64,000 nucleotides of DNA from Bacteroides fragilis (GTDB taxonomy: Bacteria > Bacteroidota > Bacteroidia > Bacteroidales > Bacteroidaceae). The notes under the pieces are model-generated. The model ran no database searches, had not been told where the DNA came from, and saw nothing but the letters and a program-made list of their open reading frames with translations. Shown here piece after piece: positions 53,341 through 62,861 of this stretch. The position numbers and the translations under genes are program-made. The DNA is taken from assembly GCF_002849695.1 (NCBI RefSeq), contig NZ_CP018937.1, forward strand, positions 1,116,001-1,180,000, given 5' to 3'. Position 1 is the first letter of the stretch, and every line of letters starts with the position of its first letter.

Positions 53341-55664
53341 TAAAACGTATCCTATTATTGGTGATCGTTATTGGGGGTGGTATGACAACCGTTGCTCAAA
53401 ACAGCATAGATACTTTGTTTATGTCTGTCAGTCAACGTTTGTCCGGGCATCCCTCTGAACTCATCTATTTGCAGACCGGCAAAGATATATATGAAACGGG
53501 AGAAGATTTATGGTTTAAGGCCTATCAATTGGATGCCAAATCGTTCGCGTTGTCGGAACAAAGCGAAACGCTCTACTTGCAGATGCTTAATGATAAGGAT
53601 AGTGTGGTTTGGGCCGAAAAGTATCCCATAGAGAAGGGGATTGCTGAGGGCCATGTATATATAGATACAAAATTATCGGAGGGCAATTATCGGTTGGGAA
53701 CCTATACCCGCCACTCATATTATAATGATACGACCGGAATATCTCCGGAACGTAAAATCAGGATAGTCAGGAATATCGCTCTTGATTCTTTGCCGGAGCA
53801 TCGAGAGAAGCCGGGTGAGTTCCGGTTCAATCTTTTTCCCGAAGGAGGAAATCTGGTCTCAGGTTTACCGTTCCGTTTGGCGTTTAAAGCGACCGGTAGC
53901 GGAGGATGTCCGGTCGATGTGGAAGGAACATTGTATCAGGATGAAATTCCTGTTTTGTCTTTTAAAAGTAGCCACGATGGGATGGGAGTCATACCTTTTA
54001 CTCCTTCCTCCGGCAAAGAATACCGGATAGAGCTGGCGAACGGGTATAGTTATGCTTTACCTGAAATCTATCGGCAGGGGATGGGGCTCCGGTTATCCGG
54101 GCGGGACGGGAAACAGCTTGAATTCCTTATTTCCCAAACGGAAGGATTGTCCGATCAGGAGGTATATCTGGTGGGACAGATACGAGGAACCGTCTGCTGT
54201 GTGGCAAAAGGGTTGCTGAAAGATCGTTTGAAAATGAAGATACCTCTTTCGGAGTTTCCTTATCAGGGCATAGCGGAGTTTACCTTGTTCAATGCGGCTA
54301 TGCAGCCTGTGGCGGAAAGGTTGGTATATGTGCATCCGGAAAAGAAGCTTCATATTGATATTGTAACGGAGAAAGAGAGCTATGTTCTTCGGGAAAAAGC
54401 TACATTGAAAGTAAAAGTGACAGATGATAATGGACAGCCCGTGAAAGCCGATTTGGGTATCAGTGTGTTTGACAAAGCATACAGCAATCCGGATGACCGG
54501 GTGAACATGCTGGCTTATTGTTATTTGTCATCACAGATACGTGGTGCTGTCTGCCGGCCGGCTTATTACTTTGACGAGAAGAATGCTGATCGTATGCAGG
54601 CAATGGATCTGTTGTTGCTGACTCAGGGGTGGAGGCGATACGTCTGGGAACTTAACGGAACGGTTCGTCATGGCGAGATGTTTTTGAGGGATGATGTAAC
54701 GGGAATTCAGACCTTGGGCAGTAAGAAGAAAAGTAAAGGAACGGGAGGTGCTAAACAACTTATTCAGGTTTCGGGCGCCGAAGGAAATTCCACCTATCTG
54801 ATGACGGATTCCTTGGGGCGTTTTACGGTCGATACTGATTTGATGAAGACACTTCGTGGCGGGTATGTGTATCTGAAACCCATGTTGTCGAAAGAGTTTA
54901 AACCTGAATTGGAGATTCAGGATTACTTCCCTGCCATCGATAGCATACGGAGAAAGAAGTCTTTTGACTGCTCGCTGATAAATTGTACACAGAGACCCAA
55001 AGAGGAGATTTACGATGCACCGGTCGTGAGTGGTGACAGTACCATTCTGCTGGATGAAGTGGTCATTGCCCGCAAGGCTCGTAAGCCGTTCAGAGATAAG
55101 CTTATGGGACGTCTGGATAGTTTGGCTCAAATGAATCTGAATAGTGTCTATGTTTGTACTTCGTGTGGGCTTTTATTGAATTATAATCCGGATTATCAGG
55201 GACATCATGCACTGGTGGGAGAAGGTGGATGTCCGGCTAAGGGAAGGAAACAACCGGTTGACGGAGAAACTTATAGGATAGCCAAGTATAAATATTATGG
55301 GGACTCAAAAGGTGGGGGAGTCTATTTTAGTGTGGTCGATGCACATTCCGTGGTTTATCATGCTACTGAATTTACCGAAGAGGAACTGCTCCGTATGAAT
55401 AATATGTGGCGAGTGAAAGGGTATTACGGTAAGCGTGAGTTTTACCAACCGGATGAAATAGATATGCAGTTGCCTGTACCTGATGCCCGCAATACATTGC
55501 TATGGGCTCCGTCCGTAGTGACTGACGAAAAAGGTGAGGCTACCGTTTCTTTTTATTGCTCCGACATTAATACCGGTTTTATTGGAGTGGCAGAGGGAGT
55601 AGATGGAACAGGACTTTTAGGGACTGATCAATGTGAGTTTAGAGTGATCAGGAGAGCAGACTAA
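53337..55664 (+). CDS. Large exported MG2-like protein
   Basis: 775 residues with an N-terminal signal (ILLLVIVIGGGMTTVAQN). ELIYLQTGKDIYETGEDLWF near 45 resembles the MG2 (alpha-2-macroglobulin) domain of Bacteroidetes exported proteins; the C-terminal WAPSVVTDEKGEATVSFY is another macroglobulin-type strand pattern. Overlaps the PPTase stop by 4 bp. The protein lacks a TonB-dependent barrel. Likely periplasmic or outer-membrane associated; function unknown. Confidence 0.75.
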   Translation: MIKRILLLVIVIGGGMTTVAQNSIDTLFMSVSQRLSGHPSELIYLQTGKDIYETGEDLWFKAYQLDAKSFALSEQSETLYLQMLNDKDSVVWAEKYPIEKGIAEGHVYIDTKLSEGNYRLGTYTRHSYYNDTTGISPERKIRIVRNIALDSLPEHREKPGEFRFNLFPEGGNLVSGLPFRLAFKATGSGGCPVDVEGTLYQDEIPVLSFKSSHDGMGVIPFTPSSGKEYRIELANGYSYALPEIYRQGMGLRLSGRDGKQLEFLISQTEGLSDQEVYLVGQIRGTVCCVAKGLLKDRLKMKIPLSEFPYQGIAEFTLFNAAMQPVAERLVYVHPEKKLHIDIVTEKESYVLREKATLKVKVTDDNGQPVKADLGISVFDKAYSNPDDRVNMLAYCYLSSQIRGAVCRPAYYFDEKNADRMQAMDLLLLTQGWRRYVWELNGTVRHGEMFLRDDVTGIQTLGSKKKSKGTGGAKQLIQVSGAEGNSTYLMTDSLGRFTVDTDLMKTLRGGYVYLKPMLSKEFKPELEIQDYFPAIDSIRRKKSFDCSLINCTQRPKEEIYDAPVVSGDSTILLDEVVIARKARKPFRDKLMGRLDSLAQMNLNSVYVCTSCGLLLNYNPDYQGHHALVGEGGCPAKGRKQPVDGETYRIAKYKYYGDSKGGGVYFSVVDAHSVVYHATEFTEEELLRMNNMWRVKGYYGKREFYQPDEIDMQLPVPDARNTLLWAPSVVTDEKGEATVSFYCSDINTGFIGVAEGVDGTGLLGTDQCEFRVIRRAD

Positions 55665-55707
55665 ATCTTATAACCGCAGTTTGTGGACGGAGAGGAAATA
55701 TAAAAGT

Positions 55708-55743
55708 CGCCGGGAATATCGTTTGAAAGATGTTTCCGGCGAT
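55708..55743. terminator. Hairpin terminator between convergent genes
   Basis: TCGCCGG (55708-55714) pairs with CCGGCGA (55737-55743), with further imperfect pairing inside, followed by a T-rich stretch. It separates the rightward MG2-like gene from the leftward YjdI gene. Confidence 0.65.
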
Positions 55744-55748
55744 TTATC

Positions 55749-55964
55749 TTATTTCTTTAGTTTATAACTCAACGCTCCCGACGGACACATTTTGATTTGG
55801 GCAATCAGTTCTTCCGTGGTAGCATTCTCCATCTTTATCCACGGACGTTCTTGCGGGTGATATACGTTAGGCAGTGTCTTTACGCAGATTCCGGCATGCC
55901 GGCAGAGTTCCGGTTGCCATACAATGGTCAGTTCGCCATTGCTGTATTCTATTTGTTTTCCCAT
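55749..55964 (-). CDS. YjdI-type mono-cluster [4Fe-4S] protein
   Basis: 71 residues from ATG 55964 (MGKQIEYSNGELTIVW). CRHAGICVKTLPNVYH and the later CPSGAL supply the ferredoxin-like cysteines of the Fer4_19/YjdI family. The frame is open upstream into the next gene but without a family match. Paired with a YjdJ-like acetyltransferase, as in other bacteria. Role unknown. Confidence 0.85.
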   Translation of the reverse strand: MGKQIEYSNGELTIVWQPELCRHAGICVKTLPNVYHPQERPWIKMENATTEELIAQIKMCPSGALSYKLKK

Positions 55965-55977
55965 AACTGTTTTTATA

Positions 55978-56280
55978 TTATTGAATGTGAATACCACGAA
56001 GTACAATACGCTTCCATTCCGGATGCTTATGTATATATCCCGCAACGAACGGACAGAGAGGAACCAGGCGCAATCCCTGCCGTTCAATGTCAGTGAGAAC
56101 TTTCTCTGCAAGTTGTGAACCTATTCCGTGTCCTCCCAAGGCGGCCGGTACTTCGGTATGTGTCAGATAGATCTCGCCATTTAAGGATTTTATGTATTCT
56201 ATCCGGGGAACATAACCTTCAACATGAAATTCATATTGATGTTTTTCTTCATTATCTATCAGTTCATAATTTTCAGTCAT
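55978..56280 (-). CDS. YjdJ-type GNAT-family acetyltransferase
   Basis: 100 residues. The short GNAT fold has the acetyl-CoA loop ALGGHGIGSQLAEKVL and a C-terminal PLCPFVAGYIHKHPEW signature of the YjdJ/NATD1 subfamily. It lies 13 bp before the YjdI gene on the same strand. Small-substrate acetylation is assumed, not shown. Confidence 0.88.
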   Translation of the reverse strand: MTENYELIDNEEKHQYEFHVEGYVPRIEYIKSLNGEIYLTHTEVPAALGGHGIGSQLAEKVLTDIERQGLRLVPLCPFVAGYIHKHPEWKRIVLRGIHIQ

Positions 56281-56569
56281 AATCTTCTTACTTTTAAATC
56301 TTGTTTTATTCTACAACATTTAGAGGATAAACTTTGTTTTCTCCTCTTGTTTATTTATGAATCATTTAAACAATTGGATGACGGGATATAACTTTAACAG
56401 ATAATAATGATTCATGGCAAAACAAATGCATAATCTTTCTGTTGATATTTGACTTATGCGGAGCAACGGTGCCTCGCTTACAAAACTACCATAGGGAAAG
56501 TATCTCGGTTTTAGGATACTGATTTCTGAGTGATTGAACGAATTGTTTTATATTTAAACTTTAGAGATT
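56281..56569. other. Intergenic region before the fimbrial operon
   Basis: 289 bp between the divergent YjdJ and Mfa genes. AT-rich; no gene, strong promoter match or large repeat was seen, though promoters in both directions must lie here. Confidence 0.5.
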
Positions 56570-57433
56570 ATGAATAGAAGAGTAATACAGATCTTCTGCA
56601 TGGTAGTTGGCATGGTACTTGCTTCCTCTTGCGGAGACGAATGTCCGGTAGAACAACCTTACTCGGTTAGGGTATCTGTTAAGGACAAGAACTATTTGAA
56701 TATATCGCAGTTTCCACAGTTGAGCCAGGTAGACGAAAATCTGCCTTTCCGGACTTATGCGGGAACTCTCTATTACGCCCTGTACGATGCATCTACCGGA
56801 GCATTGATCAGAGAGTCGGCGGTCGTCTCTACGGAAGGTGAAGAAAAGGAATACACCCTTACTTTTCCGGGCGTACCCGACGGTGACTACAAATTGGCCG
56901 TATGGGGAAATCTGACCACGGACTATCCCGCCGGTATCTTGCATCAGGATGGGAAGGAACATACGGATATTTATGTGACAAGCGGGGACTTGCATTTCTC
57001 TCCCGATTATCAGACAGAAGAATTGACACTGGAACGCACGAAGGGAAAGTTGTTACTGCTCTGTTCAAATTTCCCGTCTGAGATAACACGCATTGAACAG
57101 AATGTAAGTCATGTTTATCAGTCGACGGATGCCGGCCTCAACTATTCCGGAAGCACTCAAGTTGACAAAAATGTGCCGTTCACCAGTGTCCTGGAGACAT
57201 TGCTTGCTCCTACTTCGGCAGAGGGACATTCCAAATTAACTTTGACTTTCTATACCGGTGGTACACGTGCATCAGAAACTCCATATCTGAAATTGCCGGT
57301 GATGGAGATGGATATGCGGCGTAATGAAATAACTGCTGTTTCTATAGACTACAATACATCAGAAGGAATCTGGGAAATCAAGATGTTCATCCGTGGAGAA
57401 TGGATCACGATACATCGCCTGGATATTTTCTGA
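56570..57433 (+). CDS. FimB/Mfa2-family fimbrial lipoprotein
   Basis: 287 residues with a lipoprotein signal (MVLASSCGDE, Cys near 23). The pattern TYAGTLYYALYDASTGALI and PDGDYKLAVWGNL is typical of Mfa2/FimB anchor proteins. In Porphyromonas-type fimbriae Mfa2 anchors the fimbria and sets its length. It leads a four-gene operon; the structural-subunit candidate follows after 43 bp. Confidence 0.85.
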   Translation: MNRRVIQIFCMVVGMVLASSCGDECPVEQPYSVRVSVKDKNYLNISQFPQLSQVDENLPFRTYAGTLYYALYDASTGALIRESAVVSTEGEEKEYTLTFPGVPDGDYKLAVWGNLTTDYPAGILHQDGKEHTDIYVTSGDLHFSPDYQTEELTLERTKGKLLLLCSNFPSEITRIEQNVSHVYQSTDAGLNYSGSTQVDKNVPFTSVLETLLAPTSAEGHSKLTLTFYTGGTRASETPYLKLPVMEMDMRRNEITAVSIDYNTSEGIWEIKMFIRGEWITIHRLDIF

Positions 57434-57476
57434 TCACTTTTTCTCTTATCTATTTATTAAACTAAACTTTGCTATT

Positions 57477-58562
57477 ATGAAAAAATTAATGTTTCTGGTG
57501 GCAGCAAGCTTATTTGTGTTTGCTGCTTGTTCCAGCGAAGATGATTCTTCACCCGAAGTGAATCCTGAAAATACTGCAATTACATTTGAACTGTCTGCGG
57601 TTAATGGTCTGACAGACGGAATTGGAACCCGGATGCCGGTGTATAGCCAGGAGGCCACACAGCATGTCACTCGTGTCAGTGTTTATGCTTTTGTGCAGAA
57701 CGGCTCGACCTATCTGCATCAAAAGACTTATGATATCACCGGCTGGACCGATGGTACTACCTTTAAACGTTTCGCTGTTCCCGATGCGGATAAACTTCCT
57801 GTCGGCGTATATAAGTTTCTGGCCGTAGGACGTGATGCAACTGACCGCTTCTCTGTGACTACACCCACTTCCGGCAATACCAATTATACGGATATGCTTG
57901 CTTCTATTGTGAACTCGGGCGATGAATCGGAAATCTTTGCGGGTTCGGCCGATGCGGAAGTGATGGCCCAGGGAGGAACTCGTGTCAGCATTGAGATGAC
58001 CCGTAAGGTGGCCGGTGTGCTGGGATACTTCAAGAATGTTCCCCAAGTGCTAAACGGAAGTACCGTGAAGTATCTGCGTCTGAAGGTCAGCAACTCCAAC
58101 CAACAGGTGAACCTGACTAATGGTGTGGGGATCAATACAGCGCCTACTCCTTATAATATAATAGACATGGATCTTTCCGGGCAGGCTGTTTCCAACGGTG
58201 TGTATGTAGGTAACGATCTTTCCGGTCAGGGAGTGGTAAAAGTGCCTAATTCGCAATTGGGAGGTTCTTTCTATATACCGGTTAGTGGCGTGAGCATGAC
58301 TTTGGGACTTTATGACGCAAGTGGTGTAGCTATCAAGGAGTGGACTGTGAGTGATACTAACAGTTCGGGAGCAACACAGTTCAATCTGATGGCCAATCAT
58401 TTTTATTCATTGGGTGTGAAAGGTGCTACGGGCAGTGTAGATGGTGGAACACCGGGGAATCCGGGTGACGATGACGCTCCGGTAGATTTATTGACCGACC
58501 AGAACATTGTAATCACTATCAGTCCGGCATGGGAACTGATTCATAACCTGGTGATCCAGTAA
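57477..58562 (+). CDS. FimA/Mfa1-type major fimbrial subunit
   Basis: About 361 residues from ATG 57477 (MKKLMFLVAASLFVFAACSS, lipobox near Cys20); the frame is open upstream but without a signal. VTRVSVYAFVQNG and LPVGVYKFLAVGRD are FimA/Mfa1-like donor-strand domain motifs. The chain is expected to be exported as a lipoprotein and then cleaved by a gingipain-like protease before polymerisation. The Gly/Pro/Asp-rich C-terminal linker (about 325-340) is notable. Confidence 0.82.
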   Translation: MKKLMFLVAASLFVFAACSSEDDSSPEVNPENTAITFELSAVNGLTDGIGTRMPVYSQEATQHVTRVSVYAFVQNGSTYLHQKTYDITGWTDGTTFKRFAVPDADKLPVGVYKFLAVGRDATDRFSVTTPTSGNTNYTDMLASIVNSGDESEIFAGSADAEVMAQGGTRVSIEMTRKVAGVLGYFKNVPQVLNGSTVKYLRLKVSNSNQQVNLTNGVGINTAPTPYNIIDMDLSGQAVSNGVYVGNDLSGQGVVKVPNSQLGGSFYIPVSGVSMTLGLYDASGVAIKEWTVSDTNSSGATQFNLMANHFYSLGVKGATGSVDGGTPGNPGDDDAPVDLLTDQNIVITISPAWELIHNLVIQ

Positions 58563-58588
58563 AAGTAACTCAAAAACAGAATCATGGT

Positions 58589-59617
58589 ATGGCTATGAGA
58601 AAGACAGGCTATATAACTATCCTTCTGACGGGATTTCTGGCAACGCTCTTGTTGGGTAGCTGCTCAACAGATGATGTTGCCGAACTCCCCTTGGAAGAAG
58701 GGGTTCCGGTTCGTTTTGAAATAAAGCGGGATGGGATCATGAGTCGTGCGCCGGGAGATGCAGCTCTTTCTGTCAACAGGATATTGATTCTGCCTTTTCG
58801 GAAAACGGATGAGGCATCGTCCAACGATGCAGCTAATTTCATTCCGGAATATAGTGCAGCCCGACAATTGGACGTCAACTCGTTTCCGGCAGTAGTCACG
58901 ATGCTTACTCTTTCGGCAGCCTCTACCTATCAGTTGTTGGTGATCGGATATAATCGGAGTGATTATGATTTTACCGGTGGCGGGGGTGCGACGAAACGGT
59001 TTAATATCGGTTCGACAGATACTCCGGCTACATTGGCTAATTTGTATTTGCAACCGGTCAATCCGACGGTAGTTCCGGAGTTCTTCTCGTGTTTCGGAAA
59101 CGGTTACCGGGGTGCAACGTTGGTTGGTCCCATTTTTAAACCTTCACAGATCAACTATGTGACGGGTACGCTGAAAAGGCTGGTTAGCGGTTTTACACTT
59201 GAAGTGACCAATGTTCCTGCGTATGTCAACTCTATGACATTGATAGCCGAGCAACTTGTGACGGCTACCCATGCAACGGATGGGACGGCACTGACATGGC
59301 AAACAGCCGGTGACGGCGATACGAAGACGTTGGCTACTCAGGCACCGGTTTCGGGAAAAGTCAGCTTCAACCAGTTTCTACTGGCTATTCCGGATAGTAG
59401 AAAGACTCTGTTCTATCTGGATGTGTCCTATGGAATCTTCACCGAACGTTATACGGTGAAACTGCCGGATACTCCGGGTGTGGTTTCGGGAAACCGGATT
59501 ATCTTTACTCCTAATCATTGGGTGAAAGTGACCGGAAGTTATGCGAATATCAATATAGGTTTCACTTTGGCAGGAAACATCAATCTGGATGACAATGCCT
59601 GGGATGGCCTTCAATAG
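58589..59617 (+). CDS. Fimbrial accessory lipoprotein (Mfa-like)
   Basis: 342 residues; lipoprotein signal (LLLGSCSTDD, Cys near 26); Met1 or Met3 may be the start. VPVRFEIKRDGIMSRAPGD and VNRILILPFRKTD near residue 60 resemble the N-terminal fold of fimbrillin-like tip proteins (DUF4906-type). Third gene of the operon, 26 bp after the subunit gene. Tip or accessory role is inferred. Confidence 0.72.
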   Translation: MAMRKTGYITILLTGFLATLLLGSCSTDDVAELPLEEGVPVRFEIKRDGIMSRAPGDAALSVNRILILPFRKTDEASSNDAANFIPEYSAARQLDVNSFPAVVTMLTLSAASTYQLLVIGYNRSDYDFTGGGGATKRFNIGSTDTPATLANLYLQPVNPTVVPEFFSCFGNGYRGATLVGPIFKPSQINYVTGTLKRLVSGFTLEVTNVPAYVNSMTLIAEQLVTATHATDGTALTWQTAGDGDTKTLATQAPVSGKVSFNQFLLAIPDSRKTLFYLDVSYGIFTERYTVKLPDTPGVVSGNRIIFTPNHWVKVTGSYANINIGFTLAGNINLDDNAWDGLQ

Positions 59618-59642
59618 AAACTGAAAGCAAAAAGAACCGGAG

Positions 59643-61181
59643 ATGAAAACGAAAGTGATAATAATGATGAGCCTTTTTATTTCTCTCTTCCTGACGGGAT
59701 GTGAGAAAGAACTGGTCGAAGTACCCGGTGAAGTTCCCGGGCAACTTCCTCCGGAAGGTAAGCCTTCGGACTTGCCCGACGGATATTTTGAAGTAACCTT
59801 CTCAGCCGGATACGGAGGAGGAGATACCCGTACACCCGTCACAGGGACTGATTCACGGGTTCGCCACCTGCGTTACGTCATTTATAAGTCGACAGGTGAG
59901 TTTGTGAAAGGAAAGGTGGTGCTGAATACTACGGATGCCGCTCCTTCCTGGCCGATGGCGGCCTTGAAAGATACGCTTCCGAAAGGACAATATACAGCTG
60001 TATTTCTGGCCAATGTAGAGAAAACACAGTTCCCGATTCCCGTTTCGGGCGGAGGAACCAACTATGCGGATGTGCTGACGAACTACCAGATAACGCGTGC
60101 GAATGCCCGGATCGTGTTACCCGGTGCCGAGTTTACCGACACTTCGGAATTTTATCTGGCCAATGTATCTTTCTCGGATACCTCTGCTCAACCTTATGTA
60201 TTGTTGCAGCGTATTATCAGTATGCTGAATTTGCGAAGAGTGTTTGTGGATGCACAAACCGCTTTGAATTCTCTGACCAATAATATTGTGACGCAAGTAG
60301 GGTATAAGAATATAATCCGGACGACGGTACAAGGCATTTTGCCCGGGTTACTGAAGACGGCAATGAACTTGGGGCCGGTTGGTAATCTTGTCTATGACGT
60401 TGTTGGCGGACTCGATGCCGCAGTCAATCTGGTGGTGGCAGCATTGGTAGAACCGGTCGTGGATGCACTGTATGCACAACTTTTGCAAGGGCTGGTCAAT
60501 CAGATAGGGCTGACTCTTTCCGGTAATGCCACGCAGAACGGTGCATTGGGAGCGTTGGGCGATTTACTGAATCCCTGGCGGGGCAGTGATGCTGCTTATG
60601 CTTTAGTGACTATAAACAACTTCCCGAAGACTATGGACTTAGACCTGAATGTAAAGGATTTCTATACGGGCAATCATCGTTTCCGGTATGGATTCACACC
60701 TACACCCGGTACGACAAATAGTGAGAAAGATATTCTGATCAGAGGTTTTCATGGACTATATGATGTGCGGGAGATTCATGTTGCCAAACCCGGACTGATC
60801 TCCGGACTATTGGTGGATGACGTGATTGACGGTCCGTTGTTACTGAACGGAGTGTTTGTGAATATCACAGATCCAATACAGGCAACAGCCAATACGAATT
60901 ACCGATATCGTTCGAACTATTCGTTTGTCAGCCTGGGGCTGAAATCGTATGCACAGCAGAGCGACGGAAACCATTCGCTGACACTCTCTGTACAGTTGAA
61001 GAATATTGCTAACCTGGATGGTATCTTGGGAGGAATTCCTGTGCTCGGTCCTTTACTGGATGCAGTCGTTAAAGGATTGATTGGCAATATAACGGTTGGC
61101 GTTCCGGTGAATCTTCCTTTGCTTGGAACCGATAACCTGACGCTGTCCGGTAGCTGGAGTACACCACCGGTGCAGTATTAA
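59643..61181 (+). CDS. Large Mfa-operon lipoprotein, possible tip adhesin
   Basis: 512 residues; lipoprotein signal (FISLFLTGCEKE, Cys near 20). RVRHLRYVIYKSTGEFVKG and LPKGQYTAVFLANVEK give an Mfa2/fimbrillin-like N-terminal domain. A hydrophobic, Gly/Leu-rich middle (about 200-310) and a long C-terminal beta-rich region follow. Last gene of the operon, 25 bp after the previous stop. A tip protein would normally be encoded here; specificity unknown. Confidence 0.7.
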   Translation: MKTKVIIMMSLFISLFLTGCEKELVEVPGEVPGQLPPEGKPSDLPDGYFEVTFSAGYGGGDTRTPVTGTDSRVRHLRYVIYKSTGEFVKGKVVLNTTDAAPSWPMAALKDTLPKGQYTAVFLANVEKTQFPIPVSGGGTNYADVLTNYQITRANARIVLPGAEFTDTSEFYLANVSFSDTSAQPYVLLQRIISMLNLRRVFVDAQTALNSLTNNIVTQVGYKNIIRTTVQGILPGLLKTAMNLGPVGNLVYDVVGGLDAAVNLVVAALVEPVVDALYAQLLQGLVNQIGLTLSGNATQNGALGALGDLLNPWRGSDAAYALVTINNFPKTMDLDLNVKDFYTGNHRFRYGFTPTPGTTNSEKDILIRGFHGLYDVREIHVAKPGLISGLLVDDVIDGPLLLNGVFVNITDPIQATANTNYRYRSNYSFVSLGLKSYAQQSDGNHSLTLSVQLKNIANLDGILGGIPVLGPLLDAVVKGLIGNITVGVPVNLPLLGTDNLTLSGSWSTPPVQY

Positions 61182-61187
61182 AAAATA

Positions 61188-61230
61188 AAAGGGGTACGGC
61201 CACTTACTATAGTACGGCTGCCCCCTTTTT
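61188..61230. terminator. Imperfect GC hairpin at the end of the fimbrial operon
   Basis: AAAAGGGG near 61187-61194 pairs with CCCCTTTT near 61222-61229, with imperfect inner pairing GTAC/GTAC, and a T-run on the plus strand. Terminates the rightward operon; may also work for the leftward MACPF gene. Confidence 0.5.
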
Positions 61231-61334
61231 AGTTCAGAGATTATAGCATTAATTCCTCCGTTTTTATGAATATTCAGTTTTTATTTATAATTAATATAAT
61301 TGAATATCATTGGAGAAAAAAATATTGGTATTGG

Positions 61335-62795
61335 CTAGAAGTCATTACCATATACATTAGAATAGCCGATATGCCAACAAAAGTTTGGCTCTTTTTCGAC
61401 TTGTGGCTTTTCGTAAAATTTTAAATCATAAGATGAAAGATACAAGCCTGTACCTATGTTTTTTAGCATAAAGTCGGATGCGTTATTTTCAGGAACGCAT
61501 ACTTGCCATAATTGGCTATTATCGTTTTTGAATACTGAGTAGTTTCCAGATGAGTCTAAATAATATTCATTATTTCTATCTACCATAGATTGGATTCTAT
61601 AATAACCTTTACTTTTGATGAATTTTATAAGTCCTCTACTAATAGAACCACCCTGTATGGGATATAGTTCGGGGCGTTTCACTTCTTTATTACTCACATC
61701 CATAACAGTTAATATTGCTGTGGAGTTAATTACATTATTTTTTCTTGAACTTAGGACAATCTCCTGGGCAGGTAATGATAATAGAGCTGCTTCAATATCA
61801 ATTCTTGCAATTGGATCCTCAATGAAATCACTTAATAAGTACATTTGTGAATCTGGATTTCCAATTCCAATTAAAGACTCTGAATTTTGGCTTACACTAT
61901 TTATCCATCCTGTGTAATCTATAGATACGTTATCTAAGACACCATCTGGACTTTGACTAATAATGGCGCTTGAATTAACAGTACCACCTTGTGTCTTTAT
62001 ATATACATTGACTTGTTTGAAACTTTTAAATAGAGTCCTATCATACTTCGTACCAGCTTTAACTGATGAAAGCAAAAAGTTCGATTTTGCTTTAAATTCC
62101 TGTTCATTGAATTGGTCAGTACTTTCATATTTGCCTGTGTAGAAAGCTGAGAAATTACCACCTAATAATATATCCGTCATAACATGTGTACCATATTTTT
62201 GGATAATTTCTTGTCCCGATAGTTCTTTTAAATCTGCAAGGAACTCATCTGACAGAAAATATTTTAGTCTTGATGGCGAGGTATATGGAAGGGTCAGTCT
62301 TCTGGTTGTTTTTAAGGCATCAACTTTATAGAAGGAGTTTAAATTATTGCTAGTACTATTTTGATTAATTGTTGCCTCTAAATCAAGAGAAAAAACTTTT
62401 AGTATTTTAGTTCCTATTTTAGTTTTTACATTAACATTGAGCTTCTTTGTTAATTTATCAATTGATGTGCCATATGCAATTCTAGACTGCGCGCGTCCAT
62501 GTAATATCGCTTCATTTATTTTTGCCGATGTAAAAGATAGTTCATCTTTAGTTATTTGATCTCGCCCTCTGCCTTCTTCCAGTCTTTCTATATCTATTAC
62601 TTTACCTTGCACGTATAAAGGGTCACTAAAATCTGCATAAAAACAGTTATAACCATAACCTAATGCATCGTATTTACCATCTCCAACGGCTCTGGTGCTT
62701 GGTTGAATGTTTTCTAATTGTTCAGTGTCAATAAGCCCATTGTCAGTACAAGATACAATGAGCAGAGTTGACAAAAGATAAGTGATTTTTTTCAT
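61335..62795 (-). CDS. MACPF-domain lipoprotein (BSAP-like)
   Basis: 486 residues with a lipoprotein signal (LLIVSCTDNG, Cys near 16). The MACPF signature YGTHVMTDILLGG lies near residues 200-213, after a helical cluster region (about 100-160), with a second half (about 240-330) that should hold the second membrane-inserting helices. The C-terminal 130 residues (NNEYYLDSSGNYSVF; NIGTGLYLSSYD) look like a beta-trefoil/lectin-type domain. Some Bacteroides MACPF proteins (BSAPs) are secreted and kill related strains. Cytotoxicity of this one is not known. Confidence 0.88.
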   Translation of the reverse strand: MKKITYLLSTLLIVSCTDNGLIDTEQLENIQPSTRAVGDGKYDALGYGYNCFYADFSDPLYVQGKVIDIERLEEGRGRDQITKDELSFTSAKINEAILHGRAQSRIAYGTSIDKLTKKLNVNVKTKIGTKILKVFSLDLEATINQNSTSNNLNSFYKVDALKTTRRLTLPYTSPSRLKYFLSDEFLADLKELSGQEIIQKYGTHVMTDILLGGNFSAFYTGKYESTDQFNEQEFKAKSNFLLSSVKAGTKYDRTLFKSFKQVNVYIKTQGGTVNSSAIISQSPDGVLDNVSIDYTGWINSVSQNSESLIGIGNPDSQMYLLSDFIEDPIARIDIEAALLSLPAQEIVLSSRKNNVINSTAILTVMDVSNKEVKRPELYPIQGGSISRGLIKFIKSKGYYRIQSMVDRNNEYYLDSSGNYSVFKNDNSQLWQVCVPENNASDFMLKNIGTGLYLSSYDLKFYEKPQVEKEPNFCWHIGYSNVYGNDF

Positions 62796-62861
62796 AATGA
62801 ATATTGTTTAGGTTGAATAATCGAGTGTTTTTAAATAAACACTCGATTATATTTGTATTAA

